From Bradyrhizobium sp. U87765 SZCCT0048 (GTDB lineage Bacteria; Pseudomonadota; Alphaproteobacteria; Rhizobiales; Xanthobacteraceae), in NCBI RefSeq assembly GCF_018131225.1, contig NZ_JAFCMM010000001.1, forward strand, positions 2,480,001 through 2,544,000: a stretch of 64,000 nucleotides of DNA. Direction: 5' to 3'. Under the pieces are notes generated by a model. It had not been told where the DNA came from and did not search any database. It saw only the letters and a list, made by a program, of their open reading frames with translations. Below are positions 7,054 through 16,842 of the stretch, one piece after another. A program made the translations under genes and the position numbers. The first letter of the stretch is position 1. Each line of letters begins with the position of its first letter.

Positions 7054-9399
7054 CTAATTCCAGGCGTAGGACAGCGTCGCAAGCACCGTGCGAGGCGCAC
7101 CGAGCGCGCAATAGGCCAGTCCCGTGAAACAGGTCGAGACGTAATACTTGTTGAACAGGTTGGAGGCATTGACCTGCAGCTTCAGGCCGCGCAGATCATG
7201 GCGCAGGTAGGAGAAGTCGTAGGATACCAGCGCATCGACAAGGCCGTAGGACGGCACCACGACCGCGTTGAAGGGATCGGCATAGCTCTGGCCGATGTAG
7301 CGCACCCCGGCGCCAAGTCCGAGACCAGCGGCCGGTCCGCTCCGGAAAGTATAGAGCCCCCACAGCGAGGCGTAGTCACGGGGAATATTGACGACGTCGC
7401 GTCCGATATTACCGGTGGTGCTCTGGGTCACGATCGGCTGCAGATGGGTAAAGCCGGCGATCACGTCGAGCTCCCGGGACAGGCTCGCGCGGGCGTCGAG
7501 CTCGAAGCCCTTCACACGCACCTCGCCCGTCTGGATATTGAAAAAGGGATTGCTGGGGTCTGCGGTCGCGACGTTCTGCTGGGTGATGTCGAACGCCGCC
7601 ACGGTGAACAGCGCCTTGGTGCCCGGCGGCTGGAACTTGATGCCGACCTCGCCGCCCTGCCCCGTCGTCGGCTTGAACACGTTACCGAACTGGTCGGTAC
7701 GCGACAGGCCAACCACCGGCTCGAACGATGTCGAGTAACTGACGTACGGCGCGACGCCGCTATCGAACACATAGGAGACTCCGGCGCGACCGGTCCACGC
7801 ATCGGCGCTCTGTCTGAGCGCGGTCAGGTTCAACTGGTTGGTGGTGTCGGCCTGCCAATGGTCATGGCGCCCGGTAAGGGTGAACACGAAGCGATCGACC
7901 TTGATCTGGTCCTGCAGATAGAAGCCGAGCTGATCCTGGTTGGAGTTCTGTTTGATCACCGGCGTCAACGAGGACAGCGACGGAATGCCGATGCCGTAGA
8001 CAGGCGCGTAGATGTTGAGCGGCGGCGCCGCACCGAACGCGTAGTAGGCAAACGAATCGGCTGTGACATAGTCGACGCCGGCGAGCAGCTTGTGCTGCAG
8101 CGGTCCGGTGGCAAAATCCGCCTGCATCTGGTTGTCGATCGCGAACGAGCGCGAACGTGCATTGATCTGGTTCGCCGAGCGCGCGGTCACGGTCATATCG
8201 GGTGCGGCGAACTCGTTGCGGAACGAAGTGACATCCGACGTCACTTCCGAGTAGCGCAGGTTTTGCCTGAACTGGAACACTTCGTTGAAGCGGTGTTCGA
8301 ACACATAGCCGACCAGGTTCTGATCGGCGGCACTGCGATCGAAACTCGGCTCGCCGAAATTGCGGCTGTAGGGAATGCGACCGTTGATGTTCGGATAGAG
8401 CGTGCCATAGGCCGGCACATACTGCTGCGGCTGGCCATCATTGCGGTCACGCGTGAAGTTCGAGAGAAACGTGAACGACGTGTCGTTGTCCGGGCGCCAG
8501 GTGAAGCTCGGCGCGATGAAACCGTGCTGTTCGTGATTGTAATCGATGACGGAATCCGACAGCCGGCCAAGGCCGGTCAGGCGGTAGAGCAGCTCGCCAT
8601 TCTTGTCGAGCGGCCCGCTGAGATCGAACGCCGCCTGCGCGCGGCCATAGCTGCCGGTCTGAAGCTCAATCTGGTTCTGGGCGAACGCCGTCGGCCGCTT
8701 GCTGACCATGTTGAGAAGGCCGCCCGGCGAGGTTTCACCGTACAGCCCCGACGACGGCCCTTTCAACACTTCGATCCGCTCCAGTCCCCATGGATCCATG
8801 TGCGCCTGTGCGAAGGTCAGGATCGGGTCGACCGGCAGCTTCAGCCCATCGAGATAGCGTGGCGCGAGGAAAACACGGACCTTAACGTCGTTGGTGGTGG
8901 AGGCCGCGCCGTACAGTTCCGTGAGAATGCCGGGCGTGTAGCGCAGGGCCTGATTGAGCGACTGCGCCTGCTGGGCACGGATCTGGTCCTGCGTCACCAC
9001 GGCAATGGCTTGTGGCGTCTCGAGGATCGGCGTGTCGGTCTTGGTGCCGCTGGCGCTGCGCCCGGCCACCATCCCTTGCACCGGACCGTTGGCACGCTCG
9101 GCAGCCGGACCATCGCCCGTCGTGCGCGCAACCGCCGGCGCAGGGTTGCGCTGCGCGCCCGCCCGCGAGGCGGCTGCGGGAGCCATCGCCCGTCGTTGAG
9201 CCGACGCGCGAGGCCTGGGACGCGAAGGAGCTTCGACCGTCACGGCCGGCAGCGCGCTCGATTGAACCGCGTCCGGACGTTGCGCGGACTGCGCCACTGC
9301 CGAAGTCACGCCCGCCGCGATCGCCCATCCCGCAACCACTGCCCCCGCAATCGCCGCGCCGGTACAGCGCTTCGTCCGATCCCGTTCCATCACCGACAT
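7054..9399 (-). CDS. TonB-dependent siderophore receptor
   Basis: 781 residues from the ATG at 9399, behind a GGGGG purine run. Signal peptide: basic n-region (MERDRTKR) and a hydrophobic core ending SAVAQ. A long Pro/Ala/Arg linker precedes the plug domain (TPILETPQAIAVVTQDQIRA, then QALRYTPGI). The 22-strand barrel ends in the typical GAPRTVLATLSYAWN, with a terminal aromatic motif for BAM recognition. The closest type is the FhuA/FpvA-like ferric-siderophore group; the specific siderophore is not evident. It sits between its likely AraC regulator and a PepSY reductase. An alternative ATG lies at 9390. Confidence 0.93.
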   Translation of the reverse strand: MSVMERDRTKRCTGAAIAGAVVAGWAIAAGVTSAVAQSAQRPDAVQSSALPAVTVEAPSRPRPRASAQRRAMAPAAASRAGAQRNPAPAVARTTGDGPAAERANGPVQGMVAGRSASGTKTDTPILETPQAIAVVTQDQIRAQQAQSLNQALRYTPGILTELYGAASTTNDVKVRVFLAPRYLDGLKLPVDPILTFAQAHMDPWGLERIEVLKGPSSGLYGETSPGGLLNMVSKRPTAFAQNQIELQTGSYGRAQAAFDLSGPLDKNGELLYRLTGLGRLSDSVIDYNHEQHGFIAPSFTWRPDNDTSFTFLSNFTRDRNDGQPQQYVPAYGTLYPNINGRIPYSRNFGEPSFDRSAADQNLVGYVFEHRFNEVFQFRQNLRYSEVTSDVTSFRNEFAAPDMTVTARSANQINARSRSFAIDNQMQADFATGPLQHKLLAGVDYVTADSFAYYAFGAAPPLNIYAPVYGIGIPSLSSLTPVIKQNSNQDQLGFYLQDQIKVDRFVFTLTGRHDHWQADTTNQLNLTALRQSADAWTGRAGVSYVFDSGVAPYVSYSTSFEPVVGLSRTDQFGNVFKPTTGQGGEVGIKFQPPGTKALFTVAAFDITQQNVATADPSNPFFNIQTGEVRVKGFELDARASLSRELDVIAGFTHLQPIVTQSTTGNIGRDVVNIPRDYASLWGLYTFRSGPAAGLGLGAGVRYIGQSYADPFNAVVVPSYGLVDALVSYDFSYLRHDLRGLKLQVNASNLFNKYYVSTCFTGLAYCALGAPRTVLATLSYAWN

Positions 9400-9511
9400 G
9401 CCCCCGATCTCGTCGCAGCGGCTCATCACCGCCATAGCCGGGAGTCATCAGATTTGTTGCGACGCCGCCTTTGCGGTTGCGCAAAAGACCTTTGAGCAGG
9501 CGTTGAGACAC

Positions 9512-10432
9512 TCAAAGCATCGCGCGGCTGCGGCTCGGGACATGCCCGAAATGGCGCCGGAACGCGGTGGCGAAATTTGCGGGGTTGTCGTAGCCCGCGA
9601 GATAGGCGGCATCCGCCACCGACACGCCGTGCTGCACGATGGCCGTGCGCGCCGTTTCGAGCCGACGCGTCCGCAGATAGGCCGCCGCGCTCACGCCGAA
9701 GGCGCGATGGAACAGAAGGTTGAAGGACCGGCGGCTGACCCCGGCATGGTGAGCCAGTTCCGCGATCGTCCAGGATCGCCGCAAATCCGCATCGACCATG
9801 TCCCGAACCGCAAGCAGCCGCAGTTGACGCGGGTCGGCCGACAGCTGAAAGCGGCTGCGCTGGCGCATTGCCGCGATGACCCGCACCAGCATCTCCGTCG
9901 CATGTGCCGATAGCAGCAGTTGCTCCTCGGCTCCATCAAGCCCAGGCGCCAGCATGTCGGCGGCCAGCGCCAGCAGGCGCGGCGGCGCCGTCAATGTGGC
10001 GACCACGGCGCTCATGTCGGAAGTGGTGAACAGCGCCGCGAAGGCATCACCAAGCCCGAGACGCGCGATCGACTCGCAGGGAAATGCCAGTCCCGCACCT
10101 TGCAAGTGGGTGCCCGGCGGCGCCTGCCCGGCGCAGGCCGTCGGCACCCGCAGCGCCATGGCCACCACGATGTTGTCGGTGAAGCGGACGGGCGGCAGGC
10201 CATGACGGGGACCGCCCTGCCCCTGCCCCTTCAGCAACACCGTTAAAAACAAGCCCGGCCGAACCACGCTGTCGGTCTGCAGTCCCTGGTCGAGCACGAC
10301 ATCACTGCGCTGGACGACGCAACCCGGCGTCTCCAGCCATTGCAACTCGACCGGAACCGGCTGCGCCCGATCCGAACGCGCCGCATCGACGATCCGGTGT
10401 TGCGCGAAGATTCGGTCGTGGAACTGCAGCAT
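9512..10432 (-). CDS. AraC-family transcriptional regulator of siderophore uptake
   Basis: 306 residues from the ATG at 10432 (MLQFHDRIF); an ATG at 10489 would add 19 residues. The C-terminal 100 residues form the double helix-turn-helix of AraC/XylS proteins: WTIAELAHHAGVSRRSFNLL, then VADAAYLAGYDNPANFATAF and FRRHFGHVPS. The N-terminal domain resembles PchR-type sensors that respond to ferric siderophores. It lies 112 bp upstream of the receptor gene on the same strand, so it is the likely activator of the receptor-PepSY pair. Confidence 0.9.
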   Translation of the reverse strand: MLQFHDRIFAQHRIVDAARSDRAQPVPVELQWLETPGCVVQRSDVVLDQGLQTDSVVRPGLFLTVLLKGQGQGGPRHGLPPVRFTDNIVVAMALRVPTACAGQAPPGTHLQGAGLAFPCESIARLGLGDAFAALFTTSDMSAVVATLTAPPRLLALAADMLAPGLDGAEEQLLLSAHATEMLVRVIAAMRQRSRFQLSADPRQLRLLAVRDMVDADLRRSWTIAELAHHAGVSRRSFNLLFHRAFGVSAAAYLRTRRLETARTAIVQHGVSVADAAYLAGYDNPANFATAFRRHFGHVPSRSRAML

Positions 10433-10529
10433 GACCCTGACGCGTGACGCGAGCCGCGCGACTATGCAGCCGTGCGCTTTGCCGCTCAAGGCGGCGCGCT
10501 TAGAAACTCTTGAAAGAGATACTCAGCCG

Positions 10530-11819
10530 TCACGCGTCGACGAGACGGCTCGCCAGCAGCTTGTCGATCCGGCGCCCGTCCATGTCCACGACCTCGACCC
10601 GCCAACCCTCGTGCACGAAGCTCTGGCCGACGTCGGGCAGCGTCTCGAAATGCTGCAAGGCGAACCCGGCGGCGGTCTGGTAGTCGCGGCTGTCCGGCAA
10701 GGTGATCGACAGCAGCTCCGACAACTCGTCCACCGGCATCCAGCCGGACAGCAGGTAGCTGCCGTCGTCGCGACGCACCCACGCCGGCTCATCGGCGCCA
10801 TCGCTGCTCCTGAATTCGCCGACGATGGCTTCGAGAATATCGGCGCTGGTGACGAGCCCCTGGAAGGTGCCGTATTCGTCGAACACCAGCCCCATGTGCA
10901 CCGCCGACTGCTTCAGTACCGCGACGACGTCGCGCGCATCAACGCTTTCCGGAATCGCCGGCGCTTCCTTCACCAGGCCATGGACGTCGATCTTGCCGCC
11001 CGCAAGCACCGCATCGAGCACATCCTTGGCGTAGAGAATGCCGACGGGATGATCGCGGTTATTGTCGTGCACCGGGAGGCGCGAATGCGATGTCGCAGCG
11101 AACGCCGCACGAATGGCGTCGAGATCGGCGGAAATGTCGACCATGGCAACATCGCGCCGCGGCGTCATCACCGCGCCGACGGGGCGATCGCCGAGCCGCA
11201 TGACGCCGGCGATCATTTCCTTCTCGCCGGGCTCGAGCACGCCGGCGTTTTCGGCCTCGACAATCAAGGTGTGGATCTCGTCCTCGGAGACCTTGCCCGA
11301 CGCTTCGCCGCGCTGGCCGAGCAGCCACAGCACGGCGTCCCCGGAGGCATCGAGCAGCCACACCAGCGGCGCGCAAACCCGCGCGATCAGCCGCATGCCC
11401 GGAGCGACGCGCACCGCGACGCCTTCAGGATTGCGCAGCGCGATCTGCTTCGGCACCAGTTCGCCGGCGATCAGCGAAGCATAGGTGATGATGGTGACGA
11501 CCACGCCGACGCCGACCGCGTCCGACAGGTTCTGCCCGAGCCCGGCTTCAACCAGCCATTGGCTGAGGCGCTGGCCGAGCGTAGCACCCGAGAACGCGCC
11601 CGACAGCACGCCGACCAGGGTGATCCAGATCTGCACCGCGGACAGGAATTTGCCAGGATCCGACGCCAACGTCAGCGCCGTCTCCGCTCCCCGCACGCCC
11701 CTATTGTGCAGCGCCTGGAGACGGGCCGGTCGCGACGAGACAATGGCGAGTTCCGACATGGCGAGCAGGCCGTTGACCAGAATAAGGACGACGACGACTG
11801 CGAGTTCAAAACCCAACAT
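10530..11819 (-). CDS. CorC/HlyC-type hemolysin-family membrane protein (DUF21-CBS-CorC)
   Basis: 429 residues from MLGFELAVVVVLILVNGLLA. A DUF21/CNNM transmembrane domain is at about 1-190 (with SELAIVSSRPARL). A pair of CBS domains follows at about 200-330 (VGAVMTPRRDVAMVDI, then GILYAKDVLDAVL). The C-terminal CorC_HlyC domain ends with RRIDKLLASRLVDA. Members are linked to magnesium/cobalt efflux and were named after haemolysins, though most are not toxins. No obvious operon partner is present; the next upstream gene is 188 bp away. The longer ORF to 11978 adds a basic segment without family similarity. Confidence 0.9.
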   Translation of the reverse strand: MLGFELAVVVVLILVNGLLAMSELAIVSSRPARLQALHNRGVRGAETALTLASDPGKFLSAVQIWITLVGVLSGAFSGATLGQRLSQWLVEAGLGQNLSDAVGVGVVVTIITYASLIAGELVPKQIALRNPEGVAVRVAPGMRLIARVCAPLVWLLDASGDAVLWLLGQRGEASGKVSEDEIHTLIVEAENAGVLEPGEKEMIAGVMRLGDRPVGAVMTPRRDVAMVDISADLDAIRAAFAATSHSRLPVHDNNRDHPVGILYAKDVLDAVLAGGKIDVHGLVKEAPAIPESVDARDVVAVLKQSAVHMGLVFDEYGTFQGLVTSADILEAIVGEFRSSDGADEPAWVRRDDGSYLLSGWMPVDELSELLSITLPDSRDYQTAAGFALQHFETLPDVGQSFVHEGWRVEVVDMDGRRIDKLLASRLVDA

Positions 11820-12006
11820 TGCTTCCGAAGGCTCCAAATCCAATCGATAGATATAGTGCCGGAAACGCCCCTTGGGCAGAGCGTAGCATGGCAAAAATCG
11901 CCGCAGCCTGTCGTCGTTCGGTAACAGTCGGCTGGTGTGCGGAAACCTTCGCCGGGACCGCCTCCGGCAATATGCCACAAGCTGGCTGGTGCGAGGATGG
12001 CGTGCT

Positions 12007-12855
12007 CTAGCGCTGATCGGGGGTGGCGACGACAGCCTCGGCTCGTCGCGCCGCAGAGGCCAGCCAGATCACCTGACGGCAGAACCAGCCTTCCACGGCA
12101 TCAACCAAGCGCGCTGCAAGCTGGATGCGTTGACGACTCGCATCGTGCCGGACGAGGCCGCGGAGCTCCATCAGGTTCATCAGGTTGCGGATATGGGACT
12201 TCGAAACACCGAGGGATCGTGCGAGATCCATCGAGGACACCTCGATCCAGACCGCCGACTGACGTCGTTTCCAGGCCTCCACCAGCGTCAGCACGAGATG
12301 GATTCCGCTGTCATGCTCGTCGAGCCAGTTGAGATCCGGAAAGCACGTCAATGGGCGGTTCGCCCGATCGAGCCACGGCTCGCACTGACGGATCATCTCC
12401 TCGTAAAATACGCGGTCGGAGCGAAGGCGGTCGAAAAGATACGCGTCGCCGGGCGCAAGTCGCCCGTAGCAGTCGAGGTGAACCGCGAGCCAGTCCCGCA
12501 GTCCGTCGACAATCTGATCGCCTGGCACCAGATATCGGATCCGCGCGTCGGCAGGATCGCGCTCGGAGCGAACCAGGCCAAACCCACGCAGAAGCGCGAC
12601 AAAGGCTGCGATCCGCCGCGCCCCGGGCAGCCGCGCCTGAATCCGCGTCAGGGTCGGACGCCCGCTGCGCGACTGCGCCGTGAAATGCATCATCACGATC
12701 AGGCCGGCGATCTCTGTCGGCGCGCGCTGGCCGAACAGCTTGATCATCACACGCTGGCCGCGCAGGGGAGCCACCAGGCGATCGCAGAACATGCCGAGCA
12801 CCGCCTGAAATTCGGGATGCCGGCGCAGACGCTCCGCAGGAGAATCGACCGTCAT
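12007..12855 (-). CDS. hypothetical protein with possible winged-helix segment
   Basis: 282 residues from the ATG at 12855 (MTVDSPAERLRRHPEF). I do not recognise the family. It is soluble, rich in Arg and Leu, and has no signal peptide. Around residues 205-250 the sequence SSMDLARSLGVSKSHIRNLM followed by LMELRGLVRHDA looks like a DNA-binding winged helix of MarR/GntR type, so a regulatory role is possible. It lies 121 bp downstream of murG on the same strand, where murC would be expected in the standard cluster. Function remains open. Confidence 0.7.
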   Translation of the reverse strand: MTVDSPAERLRRHPEFQAVLGMFCDRLVAPLRGQRVMIKLFGQRAPTEIAGLIVMMHFTAQSRSGRPTLTRIQARLPGARRIAAFVALLRGFGLVRSERDPADARIRYLVPGDQIVDGLRDWLAVHLDCYGRLAPGDAYLFDRLRSDRVFYEEMIRQCEPWLDRANRPLTCFPDLNWLDEHDSGIHLVLTLVEAWKRRQSAVWIEVSSMDLARSLGVSKSHIRNLMNLMELRGLVRHDASRQRIQLAARLVDAVEGWFCRQVIWLASAARRAEAVVATPDQR

Positions 12856-12976
12856 CGTGGCCCTCGACACATCGGCGAGCCGTCCGCCGCCGCGCGATCG
12901 CAGGTGGCCTCGTCCATCGCGGCCGTCCACCGCTCGCGCAGCCTGGCCGCGCCTGGCCAGACCGGTCTTCGCTCGC

Positions 12977-14107
12977 TCAATCGCCCTGGCCCTGGCTTGT
13001 CCGACCGGAGAGGCCAGCGACCCTCATGACCAGATCCGCGAGCCGTGTCGCCGCATCGAGCGTGCCGATGGAGCGGGCGCGCGTCGCCATGGTGGTCAGG
13101 CGCAACGGATCGGCGGCGAGCGCGGAGATCTCTGCGGCCAGGCGATCCGGCGTGAACTCCGGCTGCACGATGCGGACGGCTCCGCCCGCCCCCTCGAGTA
13201 CGCCGGCATTGGCGAACTGGTCCTGATCAATCGCACCCGGCAGCGGCACCAGGATCGCCGGCCGGCCGATCGCCGCCAGCTCGGCGACGGTCCCTGCGCC
13301 CGAGCGCGATACCACAAGATGGCTGGCCGCGAGCCGTACCGGAAGATCGCCAAAGAACGGCGCCAGCTCGGCATCGACCTTAAGGCGATCGTAGACGGCG
13401 CGGACACGCGCCATGTCTTCGTCGCGCACCTGCTGCACCAGCACGAGACGGCGCCACAGCGCGGGCTCGAGCCGCTCGATCGCGCCGGGGACAATGTCGG
13501 CCATGATGCGCGCGCCCTGGCTGCCGCCGACCACCAGAAGACGCAGTGGACCATCGGCTTGCGGCGACACGAACGGCACGCCTGCCGCTGCGAGGATCGC
13601 CGGTCGCATCGGCATGCCGGTCACGGTCGCCTTGGCGGCCAGTGCAGCCATGGTGTCGAGAACGCCGGGCAACGAGGTGGCGATCGCGGTGACCCGGGTC
13701 GACAGCAACTTGTTGGCGCGTCCCATCACCGCGTTGGCTTCGTGCACGATGGTCGGAATGCCGCACAGCCGCGCCGCGATCAGCGGCGGCAGCGTCGGAT
13801 AGCCGCCGAAGCCGATCACCGCTCGCGGCTTCTGCCGCCGCATCAGGTTCAGCGCCATCAGGCCGCCGGCCGTCAGCTTGAATGCGGTTTTCGCCAGCGC
13901 CACGGGCGAGCGGCCGCGTACGGTCTCGCTCGGCACCACATCAGTGAGCTCGGGCGTGAACAGGCCGCTGTAGCGCAGCGCACGTGCGTCGGTGACAAGG
14001 CGAACCCGCAGGCCGCGCCTGAACAGCTCGGCTGCCAGCGCCTCGGCCGGAAACAGATGGCCGCCGGTGCCGCCGGCGGCAACCATGATGAGAGGAGCAT
14101 CGCTCAT
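12977..14107 (-). CDS. murG: MurG, lipid II-forming GlcNAc transferase
   Basis: 376 residues from MSDAPLIMVAAGGTGGHLFP. It adds UDP-GlcNAc to lipid I at the cytoplasmic face of the inner membrane, giving lipid II. Diagnostic features are the GGTGGHLFPA loop at the N-terminus, GFGGYPTLPP, GGSQGARIM in the linker to the C-terminal Rossmann domain, and the UDP-GlcNAc-binding SRSGAGTVAELAAIGRPAIL with PLPGAIDQDQ. It follows ftsW by 16 bp. It is the last dcw gene here: no murC, murB, ddl, ftsQ, ftsA or ftsZ follows. Confidence 0.97.
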   Translation of the reverse strand: MSDAPLIMVAAGGTGGHLFPAEALAAELFRRGLRVRLVTDARALRYSGLFTPELTDVVPSETVRGRSPVALAKTAFKLTAGGLMALNLMRRQKPRAVIGFGGYPTLPPLIAARLCGIPTIVHEANAVMGRANKLLSTRVTAIATSLPGVLDTMAALAAKATVTGMPMRPAILAAAGVPFVSPQADGPLRLLVVGGSQGARIMADIVPGAIERLEPALWRRLVLVQQVRDEDMARVRAVYDRLKVDAELAPFFGDLPVRLAASHLVVSRSGAGTVAELAAIGRPAILVPLPGAIDQDQFANAGVLEGAGGAVRIVQPEFTPDRLAAEISALAADPLRLTTMATRARSIGTLDAATRLADLVMRVAGLSGRTSQGQGD

Positions 14108-14123
14108 GTGCGGGCCGGCTGTC

Positions 14124-15275
14124 TCAGGCGAACTGGCGCGACGCATAGGCGTCGCCGACCGACTGCACCTCGATGCTCGGCCGGAGCCGCGTCAACGCCA
14201 GCATCATCCCGACGCCGTAGGCCAGCGACACCATCGACGAACCGCCGTAGGAAATGAACGGCAGCGTCATGCCCTTGGCCGGCATCAGGTGCAGGTTCAC
14301 CGCCATGTTGATCGACGCCTGGATGCCGAACAGGATGGCGAGGCCCGAGGCGGCGAACCGCGCGAACAGGTCTTCGCTGGCATAGGCGCGCGACAAGGTC
14401 CGGATGACGATGAAGGCGAACAGCGCCAGCAGCATCAGGCAGAGGATGATGCCGAATTCTTCCGCCGCCACCGCGAACACGAAATCGGTGTGGCTGTCGG
14501 GGAGGATGCGCTTGACGGTGCCCTCGCCCGGTCCCTGCCCGAACCAGCCGCCATGGCTGAACGATTCCGTCGCCATGTCGACCTGGAAGGTGTCGCCGGA
14601 GGCCGGATCCATGAAGCGCTTGATGCGGGCGGCGACGTGCGGCACGAACATGTAGGCGGCAAACAGACCGGCCGCGGCCGTGCCGGCGAGGCCAAACACC
14701 CAGATGATGCGCATGCCGGCGATAAAGAACAGCGCGCCCCAGACCATCAGGATCAGCATGGTTTGACCGAAGTCGGGCTCTGCGACCAGCAACGTCACCA
14801 GCGACAGCAGCAGCACCAGCGCCATCGACGTCGCCGGCATTTCGGGACGCCGCGCCGATTCCGAGAACAGCCACGCCACCAGCACGACGAACGACGGCTT
14901 GGCCGCCTCCGATGCCTGGATGTTGACGCCGAGAATGGTGATCCAGCGCTTGGCGCCCTTGACCTCCGGACCGAAGCCCAGCGTCACCAGGATCAGCAGC
15001 ACGCTAATCGCGAACACGACCAGCGCGGCGCGCCGGATCTGCCGCGGCGACAGGAACGACACCGCGATCATCACGAAACACGACGGCAGCAGGAAGATGA
15101 CGTGCCGATTGAAGAAGTGGAACGGGTCGAGGCCGATGCGCACCGCGACCGGCGGGCTCGCCGCCAGCGACAGGATGATGCCCGCGAGCATCAGCGCCAG
15201 CATGGCCGCCAGCAGCAGCCGGTCGACGGTCCACCACCACTCGCTCAACGGGGTGCGCTGTTCACGTGAAATCAT
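14124..15275 (-). CDS. ftsW: FtsW, divisome SEDS glycosyltransferase
   Basis: 383 residues with about ten transmembrane helices. It contains the SEDS signature near the C-terminus (LPFISYGGSSM) and AEPDFGQTMLI in the middle, with the conserved Asp essential in SEDS polymerases. FtsW polymerises lipid II into septal glycan together with FtsI, encoded upstream in the same cluster. The start MISREQRTPLSEWWWTVDR matches alphaproteobacterial FtsW N-termini. A 159-bp gap separates it from murD upstream. Confidence 0.97.
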   Translation of the reverse strand: MISREQRTPLSEWWWTVDRLLLAAMLALMLAGIILSLAASPPVAVRIGLDPFHFFNRHVIFLLPSCFVMIAVSFLSPRQIRRAALVVFAISVLLILVTLGFGPEVKGAKRWITILGVNIQASEAAKPSFVVLVAWLFSESARRPEMPATSMALVLLLSLVTLLVAEPDFGQTMLILMVWGALFFIAGMRIIWVFGLAGTAAAGLFAAYMFVPHVAARIKRFMDPASGDTFQVDMATESFSHGGWFGQGPGEGTVKRILPDSHTDFVFAVAAEEFGIILCLMLLALFAFIVIRTLSRAYASEDLFARFAASGLAILFGIQASINMAVNLHLMPAKGMTLPFISYGGSSMVSLAYGVGMMLALTRLRPSIEVQSVGDAYASRQFA

Positions 15276-15434
15276 ACCGGGCCCTGCGGTCGAAAAAGCT
15301 CAACCCCATTGGTCGCCCAACATGGTTTCCAGACCCTTAAGACATTCGAAAGATTTGACGGGAAAACGACCGCGGTCTCCCGCGGCGCCTCCGATCCGCT
15401 CCGGGCAACTGCCCCGCGCGCAGATGGCCGGAAC

Positions 15435-16835
15435 TCACACGACCGGCTCGACCGAACCCAGCGCCAGCACCTGTTCACGGAAATACTGGCCACGAATCTC
15501 GAAATTGCGGAACTGGTCGAACGAGGCACACGCCGGCGACAGCAGCACGATCGGATGCGACAGTCCGGACGCCGCGGCATCCCGCGCCGCATGCGCTACC
15601 GCGACATCCAGCGTTCCCGCGATCTCGTGCGGCACGGCGTCACCGAGCGTGTGCGCAAAGGCGTCGGCCGCCTCGCCAATCAGGTAGGCCTTGCGGACGC
15701 GTGGGAAATACGCGCGCAGGCTTTCGATACCGCCGGTCTTGGGCTTGCCGCCGGCGATCCAGAAGATGTCGTTGAACGACGACAGCGCCCGCGCCGCGGC
15801 ATCAGCGTTGGTGCCCTTGGAATCGTTGATGAACAGCACGTTGCCCTTACGGCCGATCTGCTCCATGCGGTGGGCAAGGCCAGGAAAGCTGCGCAGCCCC
15901 TCCTGCAGCACCTCGAAGCTGACGCCGAGCGCGAGCGCGGCGGCGGCGGCGCAGGCCGCGTTCTGGGCATTGTGCAGGCCACGCAGCGAACCGATGCCGC
16001 CGATCCGGGCGATGTCGGTGCGGGCGCCGCCGGAGGCGCGCACCAGCGTCTCGTGGTCGGCATAGACGCCGTCGGCCAGCGGCCGCTTGACGGAAATGCG
16101 CACCACCCGCGAGCCGGCATGCTCGACACGATCGGCTGCGGCCTGGCACCACCGGTCGTCGACGCCGACGATGGCGGTGCCGCCGCGCTGCACGCCCGCG
16201 ACAAGGCGCTCCTTCACGGCGGCATAGTGATCGATCGTGCCGTGACGATCGAGGTGATCCTCGCTGACATTGAGCAGAATGCCGACCAGCGGATCGAGCG
16301 ACGGCGCGAGGTCGATCTGGTAGGACGACATCTCGACGACATGGACGCGGCCGAGCCGCGGCGGCTCCAGCGACAGGATCGCGGTGCCGATGTTGCCGCC
16401 CATCTGCACATCATGGCCGGCCACCCGCATCAGGTGGGCCACCAGTGCCGTGGTCGTCGACTTGCCGTTGGTGCCGGTGATGGCGACGAACGGTGCGGTC
16501 GGCGCATGGCGGCGGCGCTCGCGGCAGAACAGTTCGATATCGCCGATCACGGGCACGCCGGCCTGGCGCGCAGCGAGCACGGTCCAGTGCGGCACCGGAT
16601 GGGTCAGCGGCACGCCCGGGGTCAGCACCAGGGCGGCGAAACCGGCCCAGGACACCGTGCGCAGATCGGCGGTCATGAAGCCGGCGCGAGCGGCCTCGGC
16701 AAGCTTGCCGGTGTCGTCGTCGCTGGCGATCACCTCGGCGCCACCGGCCTTCAGCGCATGACAGCTCGCGAGGCCCGATCCGCCGAGACCGAACACCGCA
16801 ACCGTCTGTCCTGCAAAACTGGTAACCGGGATCAC
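15435..16835 (-). CDS. murD: MurD, UDP-MurNAc-L-Ala:D-Glu ligase
   Basis: 466 residues. It adds D-glutamate to UDP-MurNAc-L-alanine in the cytoplasm. The N-terminal Rossmann-like domain ([17 protein letters not shown]) is followed by the Mur ligase ATP site [20 protein letters not shown] and, later, [16 protein letters not shown]. The C-terminal domain contains [13 protein letters not shown], with the conserved SKGTN motif that is diagnostic for MurD. It starts 7 bp after the mraY stop, so the two are co-transcribed. Confidence 0.97.
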   Translation of the reverse strand: MIPVTSFAGQTVAVFGLGGSGLASCHALKAGGAEVIASDDDTGKLAEAARAGFMTADLRTVSWAGFAALVLTPGVPLTHPVPHWTVLAARQAGVPVIGDIELFCRERRRHAPTAPFVAITGTNGKSTTTALVAHLMRVAGHDVQMGGNIGTAILSLEPPRLGRVHVVEMSSYQIDLAPSLDPLVGILLNVSEDHLDRHGTIDHYAAVKERLVAGVQRGGTAIVGVDDRWCQAAADRVEHAGSRVVRISVKRPLADGVYADHETLVRASGGARTDIARIGGIGSLRGLHNAQNAACAAAAALALGVSFEVLQEGLRSFPGLAHRMEQIGRKGNVLFINDSKGTNADAAARALSSFNDIFWIAGGKPKTGGIESLRAYFPRVRKAYLIGEAADAFAHTLGDAVPHEIAGTLDVAVAHAARDAAASGLSHPIVLLSPACASFDQFRNFEIRGQYFREQVLALGSVEPVV

Positions 16836-16842
16836 GGCGTAC

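Noticed and set aside
6973..9495. 840-codon plus-strand open frame
   Set aside because: It is antisense to the TonB-dependent receptor, has no domain similarity and results from high GC content.
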